From NCBI GenBank assembly GCA_902618855.1, contig CACNCD010000001.1:93255-157254 (forward strand): 64,000 nt of DNA. The letters run 5' to 3'. The position numbers were made by a program, and so were the translations under genes. Of this stretch, positions 55,087 to 63,739 are shown piece by piece; the stretch's first letter is position 1; every line of letters begins with the position of its first letter. The stretch is from an uncultured Pelagibacteraceae bacterium. Its GTDB lineage: Bacteria > Pseudomonadota > Alphaproteobacteria > Pelagibacterales > Pelagibacteraceae. The notes under the pieces are model-generated. The model was not told the DNA's origin. It ran no database searches and saw only the letters and a program-made list of their open reading frames with translations.

Positions 55087-55893
55087 ATGTCAGAACTAGA
55101 CAATAAAAAAATAAGATTTTTTGCTACTTTTTTAAATAGATTGGCCAGGGATATGACCAACTATTATAACAAAAAACTAGATAAACCTTTTAAACCTATA
55201 AACAAAAGCAAAGGTAAGGGTTATGATCCTGTTACAAAAGCCGACAGGGCTTTTGAAAAATTTATAAGATCAAAAATTAAAAAGAAGTTTCCTAAACACA
55301 ATATAATTGGAGAGGAATTTGGTAACAAAAAAAATAAAAGTGATTTTACATGGGTTATCGATCCAATCGATGGAACAAGATCATTTATAATTGGCAACCC
55401 AACTTGGAGTAATTTAATTGGATTAAATTATAAAGGAAATCCAGTTGTAGGATTAGCAAACTTTCCAAAGTTGAATAAGTATTATTTAAATACTTCATCA
55501 AAAAATGCTTATGTAATTGAAAAAGGTAAAAAAAGAAAATTACAAGTTAATAAAAAAGCAACCTTAAAAAATATGAAACTTGCAGGAGCTTTTCATGGTT
55601 GGTTATCATTAAAAAAACAAAGTAGAATTCCAAAAGTTTTAAAACTCATGCAATTTCCATGCTTTGATGCTTTAAGTTATATGCATTTCTGTGAAGGTAA
55701 AATTGATGTTGTTCTTCAATGTCAAAATAAAATCTGGGATGTCCATGCAATAATTCCAATAATTTCTGCAGCTGGTGGAGTTGGTTCAACTTGGAATAAT
55801 AGGGATGCAAAATATGCTGGAAATATTTTATTTTCTGCAAATAGAAATATCCACAAAAAAATGTTAAAATTTTTAAGACCAGCACTAAAATAA
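55087..55893 (+). CDS. hisN: Inositol monophosphatase-family phosphatase (HisN-like)
   Basis: This 268-aa metal-dependent phosphatase shows PVTKADRAFEKFIRSKI, IIGEEFG, the metal motif WVIDPIDGTRSFIIGNPTW and the late KIWDVHAIIPII segment. In alphaproteobacteria this branch includes histidinol-phosphatase HisN, which completes histidine synthesis; inositol or other phosphates are alternatives. It is divergent from the dioxygenase gene, with 69 nt between. Confidence 0.83.
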   Translation: MSELDNKKIRFFATFLNRLARDMTNYYNKKLDKPFKPINKSKGKGYDPVTKADRAFEKFIRSKIKKKFPKHNIIGEEFGNKKNKSDFTWVIDPIDGTRSFIIGNPTWSNLIGLNYKGNPVVGLANFPKLNKYYLNTSSKNAYVIEKGKKRKLQVNKKATLKNMKLAGAFHGWLSLKKQSRIPKVLKLMQFPCFDALSYMHFCEGKIDVVLQCQNKIWDVHAIIPIISAAGGVGSTWNNRDAKYAGNILFSANRNIHKKMLKFLRPALK

Positions 55894-55906
55894 AAATAAT
55901 ATAAAA

Positions 55907-58177
55907 ATGAAATTTAAAAAAACATTTAGAGATTTAAAATATGGAGTTTTAAAACCAAAAATATTTATAATTTTATTTGGATTATTTTTTTTATTTAATA
56001 CAAATTTATCTATTGCCGAGATCGTTTTTACTCAAGAAGCTGCAGCAAGACCTGATCATGTAGAACCATCATATAAAGATTTAAACAATGAAACAGAAAA
56101 CAGCGATGCCCTTGAAAGGCCTCAGGGTGGCACATTCAACCACAATGGAACATTAGTTTTTTTTTTAAACAATAGGATTGACCATACTGACCAAGTAACT
56201 GTGATGAGATTATCGACACCCTATGACTTAAGAACTGCTTCACGTGTATTCGAAGGTGGAGATCCAATTATAGATATAGCAGGAGGGAGTGGCGATAGCA
56301 GAGTAACTCTTGATATAGATTTTAACAACGACGGTACAAAACTTTTTTTAACAGCGTTAACTGGAGAAGTTTTCCCTTTTGATTTACAAATTCCATATAG
56401 CTTTGCTTTTAATAGTGGAATGTCTTTCACAGCTGACTCAGAGGTAGATCTTGGTGCACGAGGTGAATTAGAATTTAATAATGATGGAACAAAAATGTAC
56501 TTCGTTCATGGAACTGATAACCCAACACTCGACGAATACACTTTAACAACTGCATTTGATATCAGTTCAAGAACTTTGGTTAACACACAAAGTTTATCAG
56601 CAAAAATTAATCCTTCGTTAACTAATAAACAAGTTGTAACAGGTTTTGCTTTTAATGATACAGGAAGATCGATGTATGTTTTGATTCGAGATGAAAATCT
56701 CAACAATGATACAATATTTCAATATCAGCTTAGAATCGCGTTTGATACATCAACAGCTGCTTTTATTGGCAAAGCAGATCTCGATTTTGGACTAAAGGTC
56801 GGTACATTTTATAATCACATTGGAACTGTAGGTCACGTTTTTAATGGTTTGATTTTTAGTGGTGATGGCTCAAAAATGTATATAATAAATGATAGCGGTC
56901 AAGATCATGCGCATCAACTTAGCTTGAGTTGTAATTTTGGAGTTGCAGCATGCGTGACTGATACGGCTTCAAATATAGGATCACAAGTTGAATTAGCATC
57001 AAAAAATATTCATTATAATACATCTAATATTTTTAAGCGTTTTGAATGGTTAAGAAGAAACAAAGATAGCCAAAATTTAAGTAACCATAATATAAAATTT
57101 AATATCTATAATCCAATATTGACATCATTAGTTAAAAAAAAACAAACATCTCTGAAAAAAAATAAATCTAGTACAGTCAAAACAAATTGGTCTTATTGGA
57201 GTCATGGTGATATTTCATTTAGCGATCAAGTATCTACATATCAAATAAAACCTAAAGAAATAAAGATTTCAGGTCTAATGTTTGGAGCTGATAGGAAATT
57301 TGGAGTGAATAATCTTTTTGGTGCCGCGATTAGGTATGGAAAAGATAATGCAAAAATTTTATCATCAAATCAAAGTATAGACGCTAAATCATTAACTCTT
57401 AATTTTTATGGGACCATTGCACAAAGTGAAAGTGCTTACACAAATGCACTAATTGGAGTAAGTGTATTAAGGATTGATCAGAAATTTAACGATAAATTAA
57501 CAGGAGAAAGAAATGGTAAACAAGCTTTTGCAGCTTTAAATTTTAGATCAAAGAATAATTTTGGTATTTTAAAACTTGATCCCTCAGCAAAAATTTCCTA
57601 TGGGGTCACGAGTTTATCAGATTACACTGATTTTTTATCTAATGTAACTACAGGAGTAAATGAAATATATGAGTCTCAAATGTTTGAAACTGGAAACGCT
57701 GCAATAGGTTTTTTATTTCATATGGAACCTTTCGAAATTGATACAGGCACGATGAGACCTCACGGAGGAATAGAATATGTTCACGATATTTCTCCTACAA
57801 CCACATTTTTTCATTCAAATTCAAGTGGTGCCCAGTCTACAAAAATTGGAAAATACTCAAGCAAAAATTTCAAAGGCAATTTTGGGCTTGAATCTATTTT
57901 TAATAATGGATTTACTTTTTCTATAAATTACGAAAGGTTGCAGCATTTAGATAAAGATATAAGTGGACGTACTGATAGTTTTTTATTTAAAATAGGACGT
58001 ATTGAGGGAGAAGACAGTGAATTTGCGCTTATTTACAATCCTATTCAAAACGATCAAACAGAACTTAGCTACACTAAAAATCTTAATGGTTTTGATATTA
58101 AAATTAACTCAAATTACAGCTTTACAAGTAAAATACCTGACTATGGAGCAAGCATAGAAGTTTCCAATACGTTCTAG
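55907..58177 (+). CDS. Outer-membrane autotransporter with beta-propeller passenger
   Basis: This 756-aa protein has a long N-terminal signal peptide with probable cleavage after Ala37 (LSIA). The passenger carries at least five blade-like repeats of the type FNNDGTKMYFV (about residues 75-87, 136-149, 186-199, 245-258 and 311-326) and a Cys pair (342, 349). From about residue 425 the sequence alternates as in an autotransporter beta-barrel, and it ends in Phe (VSNTF). It would present a small propeller on the cell surface or release it. Ligand or activity is unknown. Confidence 0.82.
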   Translation: MKFKKTFRDLKYGVLKPKIFIILFGLFFLFNTNLSIAEIVFTQEAAARPDHVEPSYKDLNNETENSDALERPQGGTFNHNGTLVFFLNNRIDHTDQVTVMRLSTPYDLRTASRVFEGGDPIIDIAGGSGDSRVTLDIDFNNDGTKLFLTALTGEVFPFDLQIPYSFAFNSGMSFTADSEVDLGARGELEFNNDGTKMYFVHGTDNPTLDEYTLTTAFDISSRTLVNTQSLSAKINPSLTNKQVVTGFAFNDTGRSMYVLIRDENLNNDTIFQYQLRIAFDTSTAAFIGKADLDFGLKVGTFYNHIGTVGHVFNGLIFSGDGSKMYIINDSGQDHAHQLSLSCNFGVAACVTDTASNIGSQVELASKNIHYNTSNIFKRFEWLRRNKDSQNLSNHNIKFNIYNPILTSLVKKKQTSLKKNKSSTVKTNWSYWSHGDISFSDQVSTYQIKPKEIKISGLMFGADRKFGVNNLFGAAIRYGKDNAKILSSNQSIDAKSLTLNFYGTIAQSESAYTNALIGVSVLRIDQKFNDKLTGERNGKQAFAALNFRSKNNFGILKLDPSAKISYGVTSLSDYTDFLSNVTTGVNEIYESQMFETGNAAIGFLFHMEPFEIDTGTMRPHGGIEYVHDISPTTTFFHSNSSGAQSTKIGKYSSKNFKGNFGLESIFNNGFTFSINYERLQHLDKDISGRTDSFLFKIGRIEGEDSEFALIYNPIQNDQTELSYTKNLNGFDIKINSNYSFTSKIPDYGASIEVSNTF

Positions 58178-58195
58178 TATAATCTCATTTATAAA

Positions 58196-58924
58196 ATGAG
58201 AATAATAATTCTACAACATATCAAAATAGAAGATCCTGGTTTTATCAAAGATTTAATGATTAAAGATGGCGCTGAGCTTACAACGATAGAACTAGATGAA
58301 GGTGAAAAAATTCCAAGTGATCTCTCAAAGTTTGATGCTATGTTTTGCATGGGAGGACCCATGGATACTTGGATGGAAAAAGAACATCCATGGTTAATCA
58401 TTGAAAAAAAAAGAATAAAAGAATTTGTTGTTGATTTAAAAAAACCTTATTTGGGCTTTTGTCTTGGTTGTCAGTTACTTGGAGAAGTAGTCGGAGGAAA
58501 AGTTGTAAAAACAAACAATCCAGAAATAGGAATGTTAAATATAAACTTTTCAAAAAATAAAAGTAATGATCCTTTATTTTCAAATTTTCCAGAACAAATT
58601 ACTTCTTTGCAGTGGCATTCATATGAGGTTCAAGGCTTAGAAGATAACAAAGATATAACTCTTTTAGCATCTTCTCCAGAAACTAAATATCAGATTTTCA
58701 AATATCAAAATCACGCTTACGGGATTCAATTTCATATAGAGGTGAAAGAAACTACCGTAAATGAGTGGGGGTGCGTTCCAGAGTATAAGTCTGCTTTAGA
58801 AAAAGCATTAGGTCCAAATGCTCTTAAAAAATTTGACAATGAAGCACAAACTAACATGGAAAAAATGAATAATTATTCGAAAATTTTGTATTCAAAATTT
58901 AAGAGTGATATTCTTAAAATATAA
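58196..58924 (+). CDS. Stand-alone class I glutamine amidotransferase-like protein
   Basis: This 242-aa GATase1-fold protein has MFCMGGPMDTWMEKEHPW (a GMP-synthase-like feature), the nucleophile elbow LGFCLGCQLLGEVVGG and the His-Glu part GIQFHIEVKE. No synthetase domain is attached. Related proteins hydrolyse gamma-glutamyl bonds or are of unknown role. It lies alone after the autotransporter; the CMD gene follows 11 nt later. Confidence 0.82.
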   Translation: MRIIILQHIKIEDPGFIKDLMIKDGAELTTIELDEGEKIPSDLSKFDAMFCMGGPMDTWMEKEHPWLIIEKKRIKEFVVDLKKPYLGFCLGCQLLGEVVGGKVVKTNNPEIGMLNINFSKNKSNDPLFSNFPEQITSLQWHSYEVQGLEDNKDITLLASSPETKYQIFKYQNHAYGIQFHIEVKETTVNEWGCVPEYKSALEKALGPNALKKFDNEAQTNMEKMNNYSKILYSKFKSDILKI

Positions 58925-58935
58925 TAGGAGGAAAA

Positions 58936-59328
58936 ATGCCAATATTTAAACCGATACAGGAAAGTGAAGCAAAAGGAAAAGTCAAAGAAATATACGATGA
59001 AATAAAAACAACAAGACAAATTACTGAAGTTCCAAATTTTTGGAAAATGTTAGCAAATGATCCTAATGAATTAGATAGAACATGGAATTCTTTAAAAGAT
59101 ATTATGAAAAAAGGTGCTTTAGACCCGGTAACAAAAGAACTTATATATGTTGCGGTATCTATAACTAATAGTTGTGAATACTGTATTAAATCTCATTCTG
59201 CAGCCGCAAAAAAGAAGGGAGCTAGCGATGAAATGTTAAAAGAAATGTTTGCAGTAGTTGGATTAGCAAATAAAAATAATAAATTAGTAGACTCTTATCA
59301 GGTTGAGGTAGACGATATTTATAAATAA
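58936..59328 (+). CDS. Carboxymuconolactone decarboxylase/AhpD-like protein
   Basis: This 130-aa helical protein has the AhpD redox motif in NSCEYCIKSHSAAAKKKGA (CxxC with downstream His), which suggests a peroxidase-like or disulfide-reducing role, as opposed to decarboxylation. A strong SD (AGGAGG at 58926-58931) precedes its ATG. A 67-nt spacer separates it from the photolyase-like gene, where TATAAT at 59376-59381 may be a -10 box. Confidence 0.88.
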   Translation: MPIFKPIQESEAKGKVKEIYDEIKTTRQITEVPNFWKMLANDPNELDRTWNSLKDIMKKGALDPVTKELIYVAVSITNSCEYCIKSHSAAAKKKGASDEMLKEMFAVVGLANKNNKLVDSYQVEVDDIYK

Positions 59329-59395
59329 AATTTTTCGGTCAAACCTGACGCATTATAAATTAAGCCAGCTCAATATATAATCTTTAAATAAGATT

Positions 59396-60892
59396 ATGAA
59401 ATTACTTTTAATTCTTGGCAATCAGCTATTTCCATTGAATAACGTTGAAAAGTTTAAAAAGGACCATGTAGTTTTTATGTCCGAAGATTACGAACTTTGT
59501 TCATATGAGAAACATCACAAATTAAAAATTTTATTGTTTTTATCCTCAATGCGTTCCTATGCTGAGAACTTAAAAAAAAATAACTTTAAGATAATATATA
59601 CAAGAATCGACTCGACTGATTTTAGAAAAAATTATATCGAAAAACTAAAAAGAGTTATTACATCTAAAAATATAAAAGAAGTAACTAGTTTTGAAATTGA
59701 GGATAAGTTTTTTGAAAATAAAATAAAAAACTTTTTAAATAAATCAAAAATAAAATTGAATTATATAAAATCACCAATGTTTTTGAACTCTAGAGAAGAT
59801 TTTGAAAATTATTTATCTAAAACAAAAAGACCATTTATGGCTAATTTTTATAAAGAAAGAAGACAAAAATTTAATATATTATTAAAAAAGGATGGTAATC
59901 CTGAAGGAGGGAAATGGAGTTTTGATGAAGATAATAGAAAAAAATTACCTACGAATATTAACGTACCAAAGTTTCCAAAAATAAAACCATCAAAACATAC
60001 AGAAACTTTAGCTCCAATAATAGAAAAATTATTTAAAAATCACCCAGGTCAAACTAAAAATTTCTGGTTTGCCACAGAATACCAAGATGTAATTAAACTA
60101 TTAAATTTTTTTATAAAAGAAAAGGCCAATCTTTTTGGAGACTATGAAGATGCGGTCAACCAAAAAGATAATATACTTTTTCACAGTGCTCTCAGTCCTT
60201 ACTTAAATTTAGGTTTAATAACGCCCGATATTATTATTAAAAAAATTTTAGAATCTCATAAAAAAAATAAAATAAGATTAAATTCTTTAGAAGGTTATAT
60301 TAGACAAGTTATAGGGTGGCGTGAATTTATGAGAGGCATTTATCAGGCTTACAGTTCTGAAATGGAAAACGGAAATTTTTTTAAACAAAACAGAAAAATG
60401 AAAAATTCTTGGTACGAAGGTACAACAGGTCTTCCGCCATTAGATCATTCAATTAAAAATGCAGCAAACTATGGATGGTCACATCATATTGAAAGATTAA
60501 TGATTTTATCAAACATAATGAACCTTTGTGAAATAAAACCAAAGAATGTTTATAAGTGGTTTATGGAAATGTTTGTAGACTCGTCTGATTGGGTAATGGT
60601 ACCAAATGTTTACGGTATGGGTCTTTATAGCGATGGAGGAATTTTTGCGACAAAACCATATATTTGTGGATCAAGTTATTTTATGAAAATGATGGATTTT
60701 AAAAAAGGTGATTGGTGCAATACAATGGATGGTTTGTATTGGAGGTTTATAAATAGAAATAGAAAATTTTTTTTAAAAAACCCAAGACTTTCAATGATGG
60801 TTAGAGTATTTGATAAAATGAAATCAGATAGAAAAAAATTAATTTTATCTGAGGCTGAAAAATTTATTGTAAAAAATACATATGGCAATTAA
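59396..60892 (+). CDS. PhrB-family (COG3046) photolyase-like protein lacking Fe-S ligands
   Basis: This 498-aa flavoprotein has the N-terminal alpha/beta domain (LLLILGNQLFP) and the C-terminal FAD domain typical of FeS-BCP/CryPro proteins, with FHSALSPYLNLGLITP, RQVIGWREFMRGIY, GWSHHIERLMILSN and SSDWVMVPNVYGMGLYSDGG. In Agrobacterium PhrB four cysteines bind a [4Fe-4S] cluster. Here the first site reads TGLPPLD (residues 344-350) and the CxxC loop is shortened to DFKKGDW, leaving Cys441 as the only aligned candidate. Repair of (6-4) lesions or light sensing is possible. The stop overlaps the DCC gene by 11 nt. Confidence 0.85.
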   Translation: MKLLLILGNQLFPLNNVEKFKKDHVVFMSEDYELCSYEKHHKLKILLFLSSMRSYAENLKKNNFKIIYTRIDSTDFRKNYIEKLKRVITSKNIKEVTSFEIEDKFFENKIKNFLNKSKIKLNYIKSPMFLNSREDFENYLSKTKRPFMANFYKERRQKFNILLKKDGNPEGGKWSFDEDNRKKLPTNINVPKFPKIKPSKHTETLAPIIEKLFKNHPGQTKNFWFATEYQDVIKLLNFFIKEKANLFGDYEDAVNQKDNILFHSALSPYLNLGLITPDIIIKKILESHKKNKIRLNSLEGYIRQVIGWREFMRGIYQAYSSEMENGNFFKQNRKMKNSWYEGTTGLPPLDHSIKNAANYGWSHHIERLMILSNIMNLCEIKPKNVYKWFMEMFVDSSDWVMVPNVYGMGLYSDGGIFATKPYICGSSYFMKMMDFKKGDWCNTMDGLYWRFINRNRKFFLKNPRLSMMVRVFDKMKSDRKKLILSEAEKFIVKNTYGN

Positions 60893-61232
60893 AGTTTTTT
60901 TTAATAATTCTTGTAATGTTTGCAAATTAGAAATTGATCATTACAAAAAAATTTCTGATAGCAGCTTGGAGTGGATCGACATAACAAATAATGAAGAGGC
61001 TTTAAAACTAACCTCAAAATCACAATCCGAGTTATTAAGAAGATTACACGTTATTGACAATGGCAAAGTTATTGGTGGCGCAAAAGCTTTTGTTATCATT
61101 TGGTCAAAAATCCCAAAGTATAATTTTTTAGCAAAAATTTTTTCAATAAAACCTTTATTTGTTTTGTTTCACTATGGCTATGAAATTGTTGCATACTTTC
61201 TTTTTTTAAAAAATAAACATCAACTCAAATGA
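60882..61232 (+). CDS. DCC-family (DUF393) thiol-disulfide protein
   Basis: This 116-aa protein begins MAIKVFFNNSCNVCKLEIDH, with the CxxC pair of DUF393; the usual DG-C-P-x-C is varied to NSCNVC. RRLHVIDNGKVIGGAKAFVI and a hydrophobic part near residues 80-110 follow. It overlaps the photolyase-like gene by 11 nt and the DUF2256 gene by 4 nt (ATGA), so all three are likely translated together. Confidence 0.85.
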   Translation: MAIKVFFNNSCNVCKLEIDHYKKISDSSLEWIDITNNEEALKLTSKSQSELLRRLHVIDNGKVIGGAKAFVIIWSKIPKYNFLAKIFSIKPLFVLFHYGYEIVAYFLFLKNKHQLK

Positions 61233-61354
61233 AAAAACAGAATTTACCTTCCAAAATTTGTCCAGTTTGCAAAAGGTCTTTTAATTGGAGAAAAAAATGG
61301 AGACTAAATTGGGAGAGGGTTAAATATTGTTCAAAAAAATGTTCTTCTAAATAA
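61229..61354 (+). CDS. DUF2256 zinc-ribbon mini-protein, 41 aa
   Basis: This tiny ORF has the full DUF2256 pattern: ICPVCKRSFNWRKKW, then VKYCSKKCSSK, giving a CxxC plus CxxxC zinc-binding pair with basic and aromatic residues. DUF2256 genes are often beside photolyase-type genes, and that is also the case here. The start overlaps the DCC stop (ATGA), and the last 8 nt overlap the convergent FAD-binding gene. Confidence 0.88.
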   Translation: MKKQNLPSKICPVCKRSFNWRKKWRLNWERVKYCSKKCSSK

Positions 61355-62492
61355 ATTCTGTCACTATTTTTGGAATATAATTTTTAAAGTTGAAAAAACC
61401 TTTATTACAATATTTCCATGCATATTGATCAATTTTTCTGTAAAGATATTTAATATTTTTTAAATTATTTGAAATTAAAAAATCATTTATTTCACCAATA
61501 GAGGGATATAGAGCAATATTATTTCCATCTAAATTTTTTAAATCTTTAACATTTATTATTTCAATTTTACTAGATTTATTTTCAAGTCTAATTTTTTGGT
61601 CACTTATAAGATCCTCTTTAAATTTTAAAACTTTTTCATCTAATTTTATTTCTCTTGTGTCATTATCCTTTTGAACTAAATATATATTTTTAAAATCAAG
61701 CTCTCTAAAATCTGAACACTCAATCGATAAACTGTTTTCAAACACAATTAAATTGTCATTGTTATTTATTTCATTATTTAAAAAATCATTTTTTGAAATA
61801 CTATAGTTTCTATTATCTATAATGGGTTGTGGATTTTCATTTAGTTTTATTTGACTGAAACGATTATTAGTAAATTTCTTTATATTCCACTCTGAAGCTA
61901 TGTAGTTTTTTCCTTTAGTTTGAACACCAGCAACCCACCTCCAACCAAGAGTATTTGACGCGCTGTCACCATCTAAAAGATATTTCATAAAAAATTCTGC
62001 TCCTAATTGCCATGGAAGATTAAGTGTAAATATCCAAATACTTGCGAACCACATCCTTGCATGATTATGTAGATAATTATATTTTTTAATTTCAGATATC
62101 CAATAATTGAAGCACTCTATGTTTGTTTTGCCTTCAATTGCATTTAAATAATTTTTATTATTATAAAATTCTTTTTTTAATTTTTTTAACTCAATAATAT
62201 AATCTGACCAAACCAATGGTCTTAATTCTAACCATCCTTTCCAATAAATTCTCCACAGAACCTCTTGAACAAATTTTTCATTTTTAGCAAAAGAAAATTT
62301 TTTTAATGAGTTTTTAATAACCTCAGTTTCACTCAGAATACCATGTGTTATATAAGGGGATATAGAAGAAACGTTTTTTCTTTGTTCCGGTCCAAAATCA
62401 AAGTTTCTAAGCTTTGAATACTCATGAAGATTTTTATCAATAAAATCTTCAAGCTTTTTTATTGCAAATTCTCTAGAAGGCTCAAAATTCAT
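61347..62492 (-). CDS. Antenna-less photolyase/cryptochrome FAD-binding protein
   Basis: This 381-aa protein begins straight in the FAD-binding photolyase domain (residues 1-210): SISPYITHGILSETEVI, VQEVLWRIYWKGW and DGDSASNTLGWRWVAGVQTK, the flavin-binding core. The usual N-terminal alpha/beta antenna domain is missing. A C-terminal region of about 135 residues (245-381) with alternating predicted strands and helices replaces it. It may be a light-sensing or repair enzyme of a little-studied branch. It overlaps the DUF2805 gene upstream by 11 nt. Confidence 0.82.
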   Translation of the reverse strand: MNFEPSREFAIKKLEDFIDKNLHEYSKLRNFDFGPEQRKNVSSISPYITHGILSETEVIKNSLKKFSFAKNEKFVQEVLWRIYWKGWLELRPLVWSDYIIELKKLKKEFYNNKNYLNAIEGKTNIECFNYWISEIKKYNYLHNHARMWFASIWIFTLNLPWQLGAEFFMKYLLDGDSASNTLGWRWVAGVQTKGKNYIASEWNIKKFTNNRFSQIKLNENPQPIIDNRNYSISKNDFLNNEINNNDNLIVFENSLSIECSDFRELDFKNIYLVQKDNDTREIKLDEKVLKFKEDLISDQKIRLENKSSKIEIINVKDLKNLDGNNIALYPSIGEINDFLISNNLKNIKYLYRKIDQYAWKYCNKGFFNFKNYIPKIVTEFI

Positions 62493-62703
62493 AATTATTA
62501 TATTTTGCTCTAGTCTTTTTCCTATGCTTAGCTGGTCTACCCCTAACTCTTTTTCTCCAGAGAATATAACTATTTTTTTTTAAGTTATTTCTCATTATGG
62601 ATATAACTTCAGCTTCCTTCAAACCTGTTCTTTTTTTTATTTCTTCAAAAGAAATTTTGTCTGACCAAGCCATTCCAATGACATCATCAATATTTACTTT
62701 CAT
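62482..62703 (-). CDS. DUF2805/TIGR03643 family protein, 73 aa
   Basis: This small basic protein has VIGMAWSDKISFEEIKKRTG, EAEVISIMRNNLKKNSYILW and RKRVRGRPAKHRKK, matching the TIGR03643 group. It looks like a helix-turn-helix with an Arg/Lys tail, so DNA or RNA binding is possible. It lies between the SDR gene (12 nt upstream) and the antenna-less photolyase gene (11-nt overlap), a recurrent association I know for this family. Confidence 0.85.
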   Translation of the reverse strand: MKVNIDDVIGMAWSDKISFEEIKKRTGLKEAEVISIMRNNLKKNSYILWRKRVRGRPAKHRKKTRAKYNNYEF

Positions 62704-62715
62704 TTAAAAATTATT

Positions 62716-63429
62716 TTAGTTTAAAGAGGATTTACCACCATCAACACCAATGATTTGTCCAGTTATGAACGGGCTTTCATCTGTTAATAAAAATTTTGCC
62801 ATAGAAGCAACATCCTCTGGTTTGCCTACTCTCTTCATTGGATGTGATTTAGCTATTCCTTCAGCCATTAATTTACTTTTAAGAATATTTTGAGACATTT
62901 TTGAGTTTGTTAAGGTCGGTGCAATACAATTTACTCTGATGTTTGGTGCGAATTCTGCAGCTAAAGAAACGGTCAAACCTTCGATGGCTCCTTTTGCTGA
63001 AGCAATAATTGCATGATTAGTAAATCCTTTTTGAACAGCAACGGTTGAAAAAAGAACAATTGAGCCATTGTTTTTTTTTAAACTATCTTGAAGAGATTTA
63101 ATTATTTCAATTACAGGAAAAAAATTTAAATCTAAACATTTTTTAAAATCTTCTTTTTTTGAGTTTTTTAAAGGTTTAAGATCAATTGAACCAATACAAT
63201 AGGCGACGCCGGATATATCCATACTGCCAAACTCTTCTTTTAAAAATTCTGGTAAATTTTCTGAGAGAATATCTAAGACACTATAATCGCAATTTAGTTT
63301 TGCAGATAAACTTTTAAGTTCATCCTCTTTCCTACCAACTAAATGTATCTCTTTATTTGATTTGTTTAATTGCTCTGAGAGACTAGTACCAATTGATCCT
63401 GTTGCACCAAAAATTAAATATTTACTCAT
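62716..63429 (-). CDS. SDR-family protein lacking the catalytic Tyr
   Basis: This 237-aa Rossmann protein has the cofactor motif IFGATGSIGTSLSEQL and the usual C-terminal GQIIGVDGGKSSLN. In the active-site segment FTNHAIIASAKGAIEGLTVS the Lys is present, but the residue four before it is Ile, not the Tyr of the YxxxK motif; a His and a preceding Ser are seen. It may be catalytically unusual or a redox sensor. It precedes the DUF2805 gene by 12 nt in the photolyase-associated set. Confidence 0.85.
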   Translation of the reverse strand: MSKYLIFGATGSIGTSLSEQLNKSNKEIHLVGRKEDELKSLSAKLNCDYSVLDILSENLPEFLKEEFGSMDISGVAYCIGSIDLKPLKNSKKEDFKKCLDLNFFPVIEIIKSLQDSLKKNNGSIVLFSTVAVQKGFTNHAIIASAKGAIEGLTVSLAAEFAPNIRVNCIAPTLTNSKMSQNILKSKLMAEGIAKSHPMKRVGKPEDVASMAKFLLTDESPFITGQIIGVDGGKSSLN

Positions 63430-63432
63430 TTT

Positions 63433-63675
63433 TTAATTTTTTCTTGGATCTTTTATACTTTTCAAAATTTTTGATATGCCAGTTATTTTTAAGCTAATAA
63501 AAATAATATAAATCAGTGTTGTTCCAAGAGCCATGGTTGATAAAAATACAAATATTGCAGTTAAGAATTTTTCTGTAAACCAATTTTCTATATCTGAGTT
63601 AGATAAATATAAAATATTCCAAAATAGTAAGAATATTAATTCGTAGGTTATTATTACTTTATATAATGAATTCAT
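63433..63675 (-). CDS. Small membrane protein, 80 aa
   Basis: This product has two strong hydrophobic segments (about residues 6-24 and 36-60), an acidic linker between them and a short basic C-terminus (ILKSIKDPRKN). No family was recognised. It ends 3 nt before the SDR start in the same direction, so it is likely the first gene of the SDR-DUF2805-FAD-binding operon. Confidence 0.55.
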   Translation of the reverse strand: MNSLYKVIITYELIFLLFWNILYLSNSDIENWFTEKFLTAIFVFLSTMALGTTLIYIIFISLKITGISKILKSIKDPRKN

Positions 63676-63739
63676 AGTTTATAATGATCATAAACTATAA
63701 ATAATTCTTTATACCCTTTTTTCAATTATATTATAAAAT

